From the NCBI GenBank assembly GCA_050084515.1, contig CM114272.1, positions 47,430,001-47,494,000 of the forward strand: a stretch of DNA of 64,000 bases. Reading direction: 5' to 3'. Of the stretch, positions 1 through 11,000 are shown one piece after another. Origin of the DNA: Blasia pusilla. Lineage: Eukaryota > Marchantiophyta > Marchantiopsida > Blasiales. Below the pieces are notes generated by a model. The model had not been told where the DNA came from, searched no databases, and saw only the letters and a program-made list of their open reading frames with translations. The position numbers and the translations under genes are program-made. Position 1 is the stretch's first letter. Every line of letters starts with the position of its first letter.

Positions 1-600
1 AGCGAAAAAATCTGTTTTTTACTATGAAAAGTTAACTTTTTCTATCTATAGGTAAAATTCTATTTTTAGGTTTATTAACTAGACCTTTAGGTTTTCGCAA
101 TAGCTTTTTTAGTCTTAGTTAAAAACCTTTAGGGTTTCATAATAGCCTCCTTTAGCCTTAGTTAAGGACTTTTAGGGTTTAAGATAGCCAGGGGCTATCC
201 TATAAGAGCAAGAGGCTTACCAGAGCACTCTCATTCTCTTCTCTACTATTCCCAGCTCCTGGACCTGCGAACTTCAGTATTCCTGCCCCTCAGCTTGGGT
301 GGCTGACCTATTGTGATAGAAGGAGTTGATGTTTTGGAGGACCTGCTGCTGGAGGAGATAGTGTGCTGCTTGAAAAGGCATCAATAGTGTAGAGAGTCTC
401 TTCTTCCTATAGGGAGGAAGTTTGTGAGTAGTAGATCAATCAGATCTCTCTCATGTTTTTGTAAGTACAGAGTTTCCTTTCCTATTTGACGTCTGTGAAG
501 CTATTCCATGTATCTATAATCTGCTGTAACTTCTTGGAGCTTGGAGAAACAAATTAGCTCTGTAATCAAAGTCAGTATTTGTTTACTCCTGTTTTTCTTT
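1..600 (+). repeat. LTR-like leader with three short repeats
   Basis: No coding potential is seen. Three imperfect copies of a 42-43 bp unit (starting near 84, 126 and 168, each with CTTTAGG followed by ATAGC and TTAG) lie upstream of a TATA-like CCTATAAGAGC near 200. A pyrimidine-rich stretch and a T-rich segment follow, ending where the LINE-like reading frame begins. A TATA box followed by C/T-rich leader sequence is typical of plant LTRs, but no partner LTR or target duplication was found, so the LTR reading is a guess. Confidence 0.25.
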
Positions 601-609
601 TACAAAGCA

Positions 610-2005
610 GCCAGTTGTGATGAGCTTATGAATGAAATATTGAAGTATGGCGATGCTACTATGGCTCATTCTCTGGTGGGCCTCTTCAACCTGGTCTGGC
701 AGGCAGAAGTCATTCCACAAAGGTGCCACATGGGAGTCATTGTGAACCTCTTCAAGAAGGGCGAACGCAAAGACCCTGGCAACTACAGGGGGATTACATT
801 GCTGAGTGTAGTCAGGAAGCTCCTCTGTCATATACTTAACAATAGGATCTCCATGTATCTGGATGAGAATATTGTCATCAAGGAAGGCCAGGCCGATTTC
901 TGACCGGCCCGAGGATGCATGGATCACATCTTTACCTACAGTCAGATTGTCTAGGGTAAGAAAAAAGAGGGGAAACCCACTTGCTGCGTCTTGTTGGACC
1001 TCAAGAAGGCCTATAGCACCATATGGCATGATGGCCTGTCTTATAGCTTGTAGAAGGCAGGGCTCAGAAGATAGATGTAGAGGGTAGTGGAGAAGATATA
1101 TCACAACACTATGAGTACAGTTCTGGTGAATGGCCAGCAGAGTGGGACATTTGACATCAGGCAGGGAGTGGCCCAAGGATGCCTGCTCTCCTTCACCCAC
1201 TCCCATATTTTCGTCAACTCCCTATTGGAGGGAATGGAGGACAGTGGACAAGGCATCCAGGTAGGCAACAGCTCTGTTGTTGCGCTCATGTTTGCTGATG
1301 ACTTTGGTGGACAAGAGGAAACGGGAGAGAAATTCCAAGAGCTGATCTCCCTGACCAAAATCTGGTGTGATATGTGGGGAACGGAGGCGAATGTATTGAA
1401 GTGCAGTGTGAAGATATTCAATGGCAAGGAGGAGGACCAAGATCAACACCGGTACTAACAAGAGATCCCCCAAGGGCCCACATACACCTATCGAAGACTG
1501 TACATCAGATAGGTGTATGTGGGCACTCGGGGGATCTCTTGTTCTCAGAAGACTGTATGTAGGATGCCCATATTAAGAAGACTGCTGAGAAAGGTCATAA
1601 GATGGTGAATGGACTGTCGAGACTGCTGGAACATCACATCAGAAGTAAAGGGCTCTGTCATTCTGCATACCATTTGTCCCTCACTGCTATCTGGTGCGGC
1701 AATGAGGGATGCCAACACCAAACAGGAACAGGCTTCAAGCTGTGCAGCTGAAAGCATTTCGGGATATGATGTTAGCTTCCTCACCAACGACCAGAGATGG
1801 TGTGAGATCAGAACCTGGAGAGGAACCCCTGAATGATAGGCATGACATCGCCAAGTTGAAATGGTGGAGGCAGCTGGAGGCAATTGATTCCCATCGTTAT
1901 CCTAAAACGGTGATGGGGAAATTTTGGACCCAAAGAAGGCCAGTAAAGCAGGCCAAAAACGATTCAAGAAATTGTGCAAGCAACCAAGCTCCCTGCAGGA
2001 CCTGA
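610..2005 (+). pseudogene. Decayed LINE (non-LTR retrotransposon) reverse transcriptase
   Basis: Conceptual translation in several frames gives a LINE reverse transcriptase. The fingers contain FKKGERKDPGNYRGITLLS (about 750-805), followed by a stop at 901-903. Motif A reads LLDLKKAYSTIWHDG (about 985-1032), motif B RQGVAQGCLLS (about 1160-1192), and the catalytic box MFADD sits near 1288-1302. A C-terminal piece with WWRQLEA and HRYPK is near 1865-1902. No endonuclease domain precedes it, and at least four stops or frameshifts break it, so it is a 5'-truncated dead copy. The NYRGITLLS style resembles the CR1/L2/Jockey-like LINEs common in animals more than the usual plant L1 or RTE groups; this rests on motif memory only. 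Confidence 0.8.
1457..1543. repeat. 36-bp inverted repeat inside the LINE
   Basis: Left arm 1457-1492 (AACAAGAGATCCCCC...) and right arm 1508-1543 are reverse complements with 34 of 36 positions paired, around a 15-nt loop (1493-1507). The loop element GAAGACTGTA recurs just after the right arm (about 1548-1557). This suggests a fold-back or template-switch duplication of LINE sequence and not a terminal repeat. Confidence 0.9.
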
Positions 2006-3290
2006 ACTGTGGGAGCAAGATGAAAAACCATTTGTGGATATCATAACCAAAGGTGAAGGAACAGTGCAGAGGAAGCCATGAAAATGTCTGACCTCTCTCT
2101 CTTGACTGTATATCCTGACAAGCAGAACTGAATAACTACTTGCGGGGAACCCCCTGCATGGGAACCCGGCCTAAGTTCAAGTTTACCACAGGGATAATCC
2201 CCTTGAACCACAAGAAAAGCAGGATGGGAACACATCGAAACTCTTTCAGCACTCACACTATATGAGTGTCTCCCTCCTCTCATATGGTACCTTCCACGCT
2301 TCTTCCTCTCTCTACCCCCGACCCAGTCTCAAGCACCGTCCAACCAGGTCACAGGGTCTATGGTCACAAGGCTGCAACAGGCACAACTTAATGAGTACAG
2401 TCTCATCTTCTCAAGAAATCATTTCTTTCATTCATTCCACCTATCTTGTGGTGTATATATTTCCAGTTGGTCGCCCTGTTTAGTTAGTGCTAATGTGCTC
2501 CATTGTGACACTCACTTTCCACCAAGATGCTGTGGCAGGAAGATACTGATTCATCTCGAGTATTCTGCTCGTTTTCAGCTGCGTCTCCTGTGTATGAGCT
2601 TTTCATAGCTTGTCCCAAGATTAGCTATAGTGCTCTTTGTGTCAATTTATGACTGCTGAGAGGTTGAGACGGTGGAACCGAGCACGGAATTGGCCTAGAC
2701 GTGGACTTAAGACTCCTATGAATTCCCATGAGTAACCGTTGGTGGGAACGGTGTAGGCTGAAGCTTCCTTTGTCTCAACAGTTTCGTAGTCCCTCAATTC
2801 TCTACATTCTCAACACTAGATTCTCAACAAGTTCTCACTTCTTATTAATTTACCCCACTCACTCCATGGTGCTTCTACATCAACAGTAACCTGTCATTAA
2901 ATCCGACTATGACATTTACTAACCACTGCATAGAGTTTGCACTGGTAGCAGTGCAATGGCCACACCATAAGTGTGACAACTACAAAGACTCAAGCAGCAT
3001 GAGGTAATCCAGAGGACAGAGGGTAGGTGGACATGATGCATGGGAAGTTGCGAAGTGGACACTTGTCCAACACTGTTTCTTGAGTCCATTTTCCATCCAG
3101 ACAACTCTACAAAAAATGAGATACTCTAATGTATCATGGAGACTCATGGCATTGAAAGAAATTAAAACAGAAGGATTTAAATGGTCCGAAAATAAGTTCA
3201 CATTGCGTATCATAGAGAAGTAAACATTACTAACTTGTGCATTTATCCAAAAAACCAGCCATGAAGTAGGCAAAACTAAGAAAATAACTA
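2006..3290. other. No confirmed gene; probable intron or flank
   Basis: No convincing reading frame. On the minus strand a T-rich acceptor (TTTTTTGTAG) ends at 3107, followed by an open frame from 3106 downward that would join in phase to the exon ending at 3296. Its sequence does not clearly match the expected metallo-beta-lactamase homologues, so I do not call it an exon. Confidence 0.4.
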
Positions 3291-3295
3291 CGCAC

Positions 3296-4647
3296 CGGAA
3301 ACTTGAGTGGGGTCAATGAGCTGATCAGTCATGAATATCACTGTATGAAGAGCAGGTCCAGGTCCAAAGTCAGATTCTTCCACAAGCTTCCAATATCTCC
3401 AAGATTTCAATTTAACTCCATTGGGAATCACTTGTGCGTGGATCTGTTTAGCAAAGGCAAAGAGAACATGAGATGGACGCCGCTTGTGTGGGGACATTTC
3501 CACCTGATAAATGAGTTTGCATCACATTTTGATGAGTTTAAGGAGGCTGACTGAGTGCACAAAAACCAGAGCATCGCCAATTTAATTCTTCTGACGCTCT
3601 GCTTCACAGCCTATTGCCAAGACTCCCTCCATGGGAATAGGAAACATGGATGTTCACGCAACTCCACCCCTCTTCAGCACAGAACCTCTCAATCGCTCCA
3701 AATCACATGCAAAGGCACTCACTAAGCAGCTTCTCGACATAAACTATAAACAAGGGTGCTTCTTCGACAGGAACCTCGTATCAAATTCAACCACTGCATG
3801 CAATGATTCATAATGTCAGAGAAACTGCACTCATACACAGAAAAAGGGAGAAGCAGTGACGGTGGGGAGGCCAAAACCTCTAACAGTAGACACAGTGGCA
3901 GAGAATCCTATTACATGAGAGCAATCCCTTACAGCCGCCGCCCCCCCCCCCTTCCCCGGTTCCTGAGTGGGCTTCAATTGCTCAGGAGCTAGAAACAATG
4001 GGTCAGGTGAGCCTAATCAAAACGAGCAACCTCTTGTACACCATCTCGAGGCCCAATCCCCCACTGCCTGAGTGGGCTTCACAAGCCCAACTCAATTCCT
4101 CAGGAGATAGAAAACAATGGGAGAGACAATTCTAACACAACAGAACATGCTCCTGCAGACAATCTTGAGCCAGAACTTCCTACTGGCTGAGTAGACCACG
4201 CAAGCCCAACTCATTTGCTGGAGAACCCGGAAACATTGGAGTTCAACCATGACTAAAAGATGTCACAGGAAGTCCACCTGCTCCCATAGAGAAGACAACC
4301 GGTGTGTAGTGTCCCTCTACACATGAGAAAAAAAATCTCTGCTTTCTTACCTGGGCGATGGCGTCAACGACCTTGAAACCTTTGAGACCCAGTTTTTTAA
4401 TTGAGCTGGTGACAATACGTGCTACTTCGTCTATGGAGCCGTCCTCATCCTCCAAGTGAGGTGACATGGTCGTAGAATTGCCCGCCATGGGAGACAGACG
4501 AGCTGAGGGCAGATCCCAGAGCTCCTTATCGACATGAGGCAGACCGTCAAATTTCTCTGGTGACGGACGCTTCTGACGAGTCACTAGAAACTGGAAGCTG
4601 TCCGCATGTGGGCTCTTCACAATCAAGGCCAGTTGATATCCTGCCAT
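3296..4647 (-). CDS. LACTB2-like metallo-beta-lactamase-family gene, 5' exons only
   Basis: Exon 1 is 4351-4647 (99 codons, ATG at 4645-4647, starting MAGYQLALIVKSPHAD) and ends at a perfect donor CAG/GTAAGA. Exon 2 is 3296-3443, following the acceptor AAACAG, and contains WRYWKLVEESDFGPGPALHT; it ends before GTGCGT in phase 1. The two exons join in phase. They match the N-terminal nudix-like region of plant LACTB2-type metallo-hydrolases, where KLALI near the start, LWDLPS and the W-Y-VEE-FGPG-HT block are characteristic. The zinc-binding metallo-beta-lactamase domain (HxHxDH type) that should follow is not visible between the window start and 3290. Either it lies beyond the window after a long intron containing the LINE, or the gene is broken. 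Family assignment is from recalled homology. Confidence 0.65.
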
Positions 4648-5340
4648 CTGCCCGATAACCTGTTTCTCTTCTCTGCAGGCTCAAGTCATCCGTGGTTAAG
4701 CCCACGCACATACATCCCACTCAGATTTCCAACTTCTGCCCCTGAAACTTCCAAACCCATCTAAACACAGCCCAATTCCGCCACCCTTTTCCACCTCGCA
4801 ACTTCGACCACCTTCACTCAGCCTCTGCTTCCACTCAATCACTTACTTTTCCTCATCTCTCATCTTCAACTCTCCCGCATCTGCAACTTCCTCACCAGCC
4901 TCCACCTCTCCTCACAGCTCTCTCCTCTCCTCTCCTCTCCTCTCCTCTCCGCTCTCCCTCCCGACACCCGTCTAGAGCACTACCTCCCTCTCCACTCTCC
5001 ACTACTAAGTTCATCACTCTCAGTGGCAGCCATCCGCATGGGTCCCCTCGAAATTCTCATTCCCTGCGCTACTCCGATCTTCTCTGCTCTCTACTCTTGT
5101 TCTCTATTCTTCTCTGAGGACAACAGAGAGACGCCCACCACAGCAGGCACCAGTTTCGGTCCAGTCCACCAACTCTGGAGTGAATCTTGAGGAAGATTCA
5201 AGCGGCCTGAAAGCTCTGGTGTCTCGGATCCTTTGGTGGGTGGAGGTGTCCTGGGTCCTTTGCTCTGGTGGGGTCGGGATTCTTTAGCTTATCCTTGTCT
5301 TCTTCTTAAGGCCTAATCCATCTATAAATAAATCGATTAA
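4648..5340 (-). promoter_or_regulatory. Upstream region of the LACTB2-like gene, C/T-rich
   Basis: This is the stretch upstream of the minus-strand ATG. It is strongly pyrimidine-rich on the plus strand (GA-rich on the coding strand) and includes six perfect TCTCC units at 4921-4950. GA-rich leaders are common in plant 5' UTRs. No TATA box was assigned. Confidence 0.35.
4921..4950. repeat. (TCTCC)6 microsatellite
   Basis: Six uninterrupted copies of TCTCC, upstream of the LACTB2-like gene on its template side. Confidence 0.95.
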
Positions 5341-5456
5341 GTATCCGTTTTATTATACTAACAAACTTCTAAATAATAACCCTGGTTTAGAGTTTTATAA
5401 TGCTGTATGTTTTGGACGTTAGGAAAACAATCGGTCTGGGAATACCCACTACATAC

Positions 5457-5506
5457 AGAGAACACAAGAAAATACGAATAGAGAGAACACAAGAAAATAC
5501 GAATAG
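5457..5506. repeat. 25-bp exact tandem duplication
   Basis: The unit AGAGAACACAAGAAAATACG plus AATAG occurs at 5457-5481 and again, identically, at 5482-5506. It lies in non-coding DNA. Confidence 0.95.
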
Positions 5507-5530
5507 AGTCAGAGCAATGCGAATACAATA

Positions 5531-7940
5531 GGAGTAGTGCACTCGCGAGTAACAAGAATACAGAATAACATGAATGGTAATGGAGGGAATTCAATAATAC
5601 TAGGATGCAAAAGCAGCAAAATGGATGGAAGAACGAAGGAGTCATTGAGCAAATTTAGAATCTGCCCATCTCCCGCGAGAGACAAGATTTTCTTGTCGGG
5701 AAAGGCGAGATGTATAGGAAGGAGGAACTGATGTGAATGAATGATAAGACTCCTCCACCCACAAGAAATGAAGAGATACCTTCCGAAAATCTTCGTTTGC
5801 CACGTGTGGTTTCATTCTTGGTCATTCCCGTTCTTAGTTTTGGAAGTAACACGTGTTATAATTACTACTAACAAGGTGAATCCAACCGTTAAAATTTCAT
5901 ATCCAAGGGTCGAGAACTTTCATAATAACTTGCATTTTGCAAGCTCTGCATTCGGAGTCGAGTGTTTGTAGGGGTCGTAAATAAAAATGAAAGAAGAATA
6001 ATCTATATAATTAAAAGAGGACGGGGTTCAAAGGAACCCTCCTTAGGTGTTGACATATGTCATGTGGAAGTTCTTATGGTGTCGACACATGTCACTTTGA
6101 GAGAGGGAGTTGAATTAGGAGAGATAATAAAGAAATTATGTGTCACCCGTGCATACCGCGAGCACCGGCTAGTCAATCAAAATCTTTATGTCTCTCTCCG
6201 CATTGAAGTATCTATGTGCTACTGGTGTAAGCCAGTATTTAAACCAGTGTGCGGCCTTTCATATGGGTGGAGAAGAAAGTAATTAACATGTATGTGCATG
6301 GTATAGATGGCCAGGAAAAAAAACAATGAGAACTTGTAGAGGCCGTAATTAACTTCCTAAATAATAAAGTGTCATTTTAAATGAATTCCAATAATCAACT
6401 CCCTCGATAATTTTAAAGTGTTATTTTAAGTGAATTCGAGGAATCTGATTGTTGGAAGATGGATGATTTTATTGGGCAAGAGGAGAAGAATTTGAAAAAT
6501 GGAAGGACATAGCAATAATAGTATAGAATAGTTAGCATGTCCAAGTTTGCCACCAAACAAAATTTTAATATAAAATTAATTTTCTTAAAACTTAAGAAAG
6601 TAATAAATTCTATTTTTAATGATTCCATTCTTCACTTAAATTTTGAATAATGTCCAACTCCCCCATATAATTTCACCCTTCCCTAACAATTAAACAATAC
6701 CTACTCTTCCCCTTCTACTCTCCCCACCAAAATAACATCCACTAACTTAATCCTTATTTTATTTTATTTTAATTAATGAGATAATTTCCCTTTTCCAGTC
6801 AAACTCATTTCCTTTCCCAAAATATCAAACGTGAATTAACATTGTAAAAGTTTAAACAACATCTACTCCTTCCCTTAATTCCTCCCATCAAAATAACACT
6901 CATTAATTAATAATTAATCTTAATTACAAACTCATTTTCCTCTTCTATTTAAACTCATCTTCCCTTCCCATCAAGTATGAATTAAGGGACAAAATTGCAA
7001 ACTTGTTGCTCTTTTGTCTTATTATCCCACTGTTTTGTCTAATTCCACATATAGGGACGCCCAATATAATATAGATGTCTATGCACATAAGTGTCAAGAA
7101 TCTATAAAAATTAGTGCAATATTTGCTTAAGTGGCCCCTACACAATTTTATTCTTAGTTGGGCCCTAACTATGCCAAGAGGGACTGCGAACAACTTGCTT
7201 CCAATGTTCTTGTACTTATCCATCGTATTGGGGTACGATAGAGGAGCAATCCGCACTTAAGGGTTAGCTTAGCTTTGGTGTCTGGTCTCCCTATTCTTTG
7301 TTATGTCATCGTCGAGAGCCATGCTTACCAAAGCATTATCTTCTCTGGCATTTGTTCATTTTTTACTATTCACCTCTTGGACCTACAAAATGAACTGAAT
7401 CGAGTCACCTAGAGATCCTCTACACTCATGTATGGTTAACGATTCCCTAGACCTTACATCATTGCCTATGGATGAGAAGGGGATGTTCAATAGTCATGGA
7501 GAAGAGGAGAGAAACATATCTTATGGACAAAGGCCATTATCAATAAAGTTTCAAGTTGCTTTCAAGTTGTGAAAAGCATCCACATCCAAGAATGATCCCA
7601 ATCTCGATGGCTTCAATCTAGAAGAAGGTATGGACCTCTTTGGATTGTGGATATGAGGGGTTTCAATATGCGATGAGGGCCTATTTCTATCCATGCCCAA
7701 AGCAAGTTAGAGAACAAGCCGTAGAATTAGCCTCCATGGTGGATACTTGCTCCATAAGCAACAGTCAAAATAGCCACCGTGGCGAATATCTGGTCGACTA
7801 AATGGAAGGTTGTTGCTACAAGGGAAATTCATCATGTTTTTAGTGTCTATCTACATTTAGGCCTTTTAAATAGCAGGCATGTCTTGGTGTTTATCGTCAT
7901 GTGATTAGTGTCTATCTACATTTTTGTACTAATAAAAATC
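5531..7940. other. AT-rich intergenic DNA
   Basis: No frame longer than about 100 codons, no splice-consistent exon series and no recognisable domain. G-box-like CACGTG cores occur near 5802 and 5852, but no gene is attached to them. Confidence 0.6.
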
Positions 7941-7944
7941 GCTG

Positions 7945-8030
7945 CCAACATACATCGGTTGTCATGCACACACATGTCTAAGATCCATCAACATATGAAT
8001 CCTAACATCTCTACACATGAGCGACTGGAC
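7945..8030. repeat. Dispersed repeat copy 1 (partner at 28.5 kb)
   Basis: About 85 bp running from CCAACATACATCGGTTGTCA to the ACGACT/GCGACT region match 28,543-28,626 in the same orientation, with roughly one difference per 10 bp. The family is unknown. Confidence 0.75.
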
Positions 8031-11000
8031 AACCCGATAGGCCACCAATGTCGAAACCCATATCACCAAAATAGCGGCCATGGCGGATATGTGCTAATCG
8101 GTTTAAGCACTTGTGGGGTGTGTTGTGCATTTAGGAGGCATGTAGAGTTTATCCAAATGAAGCAAGTTTTCATCAAATTTTATGAATTTGAGTTTATACT
8201 ATATTGTTGGTGCTTGCTGAATTATAGACCCAAGCATTGTGTATGGAGCAAGAGATGGAATAGACTTCAGACTTGAAGATATGGTATGATGATTTGAGGG
8301 AATGTTCTTTGAGAAACATATGAGGAGAAGCCAAGTAGTGGTTTGAAGACAACAACAAATAGGAAGTTGCCTCAACCTCCCCATTCTTTCTCCTAAGATT
8401 AAATCATGAATAAACCTGGTTTAGTACGCCCATCTTTTTTACCTAGCATAACCACTAGTCTCCATGCTCTTTTGAGCATGTCCACCAGTGTAGGAGTAGC
8501 AAAGAATGTTTAGGAATGATCAAGGGAGGTTAATCTAAGTGGAGTGACGAAAGCAAACGACTTGGATTAGTCATCATGCATAGTAACCTTTAGGATCTTC
8601 ATAAGAATGTAAGGAATAAGGTGTAGAAGATTACTCACATCTCCTTGGTCCTTGCATAAAGACATGTAATGAAGTATTCCTCTGTGACTTTTTTGTAATG
8701 TGTTCTACCATTCTACCTTAGATGTTGGGCACACATTGCCTATGTATATTGTGGGGGAAAATTTTTATGCATAGCATATAGAAGACCCTCCTGTTCGTCT
8801 GAAATGAAAATTATCTTTGGATCATCTAGGGTTGGAATTGTTTTCTTAGGATGTGAAGAGAACCACTAACATTTCTTGGCATATGTCATATGTCCTCGCA
8901 AGAGCGACAAGGAATGGGCACACACATCTTTTATTCATCAACACATACATTCCTCGTTTAACCAACCTTACAAGCTATGCACTTATTGCTATCAATAGAA
9001 TGAAGCCAATTGTCAGAGTTTGAAGCACTTTCCTCAAACTCAAAAAATGCTCTTGTGACTTCAACAACTAGGCACCAATATCATATTTTCTTACATCCCA
9101 AGTGCACTTGTTCATGCCTTAAGTTCCACGATACTCATTGGTCTTGTACCTATGTAATGGCTTGGGATGTGATCATGTGAATGGACTCAAAGAAGCTTGT
9201 TGATCCAATTTGGACCAATGACTTCATGAGGTAAATACTACTAGTATCTCGGTCATAAAGAGTGATGAATTGATACCTATGTGGGATTTTTTACCTCCCC
9301 TTCATATAGTTCGGCATGATTGACATCATTATGCACGCATTCCAAGTGGGAAACGTGGTGAGTCACAAAGAGGGAACCAAGATCAAGATGAGATTTCTTA
9401 TCCTATACATGAGGATAATGTTCACAAAGAGGATGTAGGTAGTAACATGCATACTATGATTCCATCAGAAGGCGTGCCAAGTCCAATCAGCCAAAGGCAT
9501 TCTCGTTCTAGCTGAATATGTTGTACCCATTGCTTACTTAAAGGTCATAACTGAAAGACATGCCAAGTTCTCAAAGTAGACAAGCATCCAGGGAGACCTA
9601 TTTGTGATATATGCACATGGAGTCAATATGACTAGGGTCTTTTTCGACAAATGAGTACGCCAATGACATAAGGCCTATTGGGATGGAAGGTGAAGGTTTA
9701 CATATTGAAGAGAATGTGAATGTCATTGAAGAATGGAATGGAAATGGAAGCGAGGGGTACATTTAGAGTGCAGAAGAATTGATGGCAGATCATGCATACA
9801 TGCACATGGATTTTATAAGACATTCATGTTTCCACCATAGCAAGTCTAATATAGTTATGCAACCAATTGCATCATCCTCTAGCGTTTCCTTTTTTTTTAG
9901 GATGTCTGACGATGATGTCGACTCTGAAGACATAGTTGAACCACTCAATTGTACGTCTTTACCACAATTGGAAATGAACTGGAAGATTATCACTGACAGG
10001 GAGTGGAAGCATAAGGAAGAATCTTTCTACATTAGTTTGGCAAAGGAAGTTGCCACTAATTGCCGTATTACATTGCAAAATGTAACATGGCAATTTCATA
10101 TTCGCATATGAATGGAATTACAAAGGAAGGAAGGTGTAATATTTCTTCAAGGAAACTCTGAGGAATTCTAAGGGAAATCCAAGGTTATATTTTACCCTAA
10201 CGTAAGGTATAGCGAGAACTCCATTCACATCGGCTAATTATTTTTGAGACCAATATGACTCATGTAACTTCTATAAATGAGATAGAGTCGTCCTTTAGTT
10301 TATCTCGTATTGTTTCAACTATGGGACAAACTTGTACTAGATTCTAGTAGGGTAAGATGTGCTCTTGCATTTACCCTAGATCTTACTCTTATATCTTAGG
10401 ATGCATCTTTTTTAAGTAAGTGGTACACAACATTGTGTTTGAGGGATGTTATACTAGGGGTATTAGTATACTATGCCTACTAATGTCCCAACTTCAGCCA
10501 TAAGAGTTTGTACCCAAAAAGTTTCATTTGAAGCCGCCCTACAAAAAATACCCTAAATCCTAAGTAGTAGGAGATATTAAAAAAAGATTTCCCTTCAACA
10601 TCTTAATGCATAAGAGAATTATACAAACTAACATGACAAGCAAAATGTGTTTTATGTGAAGAGTATGGATATTAGTCGCCATATATTGGGTATATGGTGA
10701 CTAATATGCAAAAGGAAACTTGGCTAGGATTATATGTGTGAAATTCACTAAGCTAAACTTTGGAAGTGATGTGAAAGGTCTTGTGAATATGAGGTTCAAG
10801 ATTGAGGTCTGGGTTTGAACCTTAAATGGGACAACAACATCTTGCTACGAATAGATGTCGCTTTCTTGCAACCCTTGTGAGTATGAGCATTGGTTTGTAT
10901 TGTAATAGCATTTGGTTTGTATTGGAAGCGCAACTCCATCATCGAAGTGTGTTTCTCCCACTTTGTCTTAGTGAAGCTAAAGGAATTTTAACAAGATTAC

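Noticed and set aside
583-1206. 207-codon minus-strand frame
   Set aside because: It is the antisense of the LINE reverse transcriptase and has no domain of its own.
3106-3290. Candidate third exon of the LACTB2-like gene
   Set aside because: The acceptor and phase are acceptable, but the translated sequence does not clearly match the family, so it was not annotated as coding.
9779-10111. 110-codon acidic frame
   Set aside because: No start context, splice partners or recognisable family; AT-rich surroundings make chance likely.
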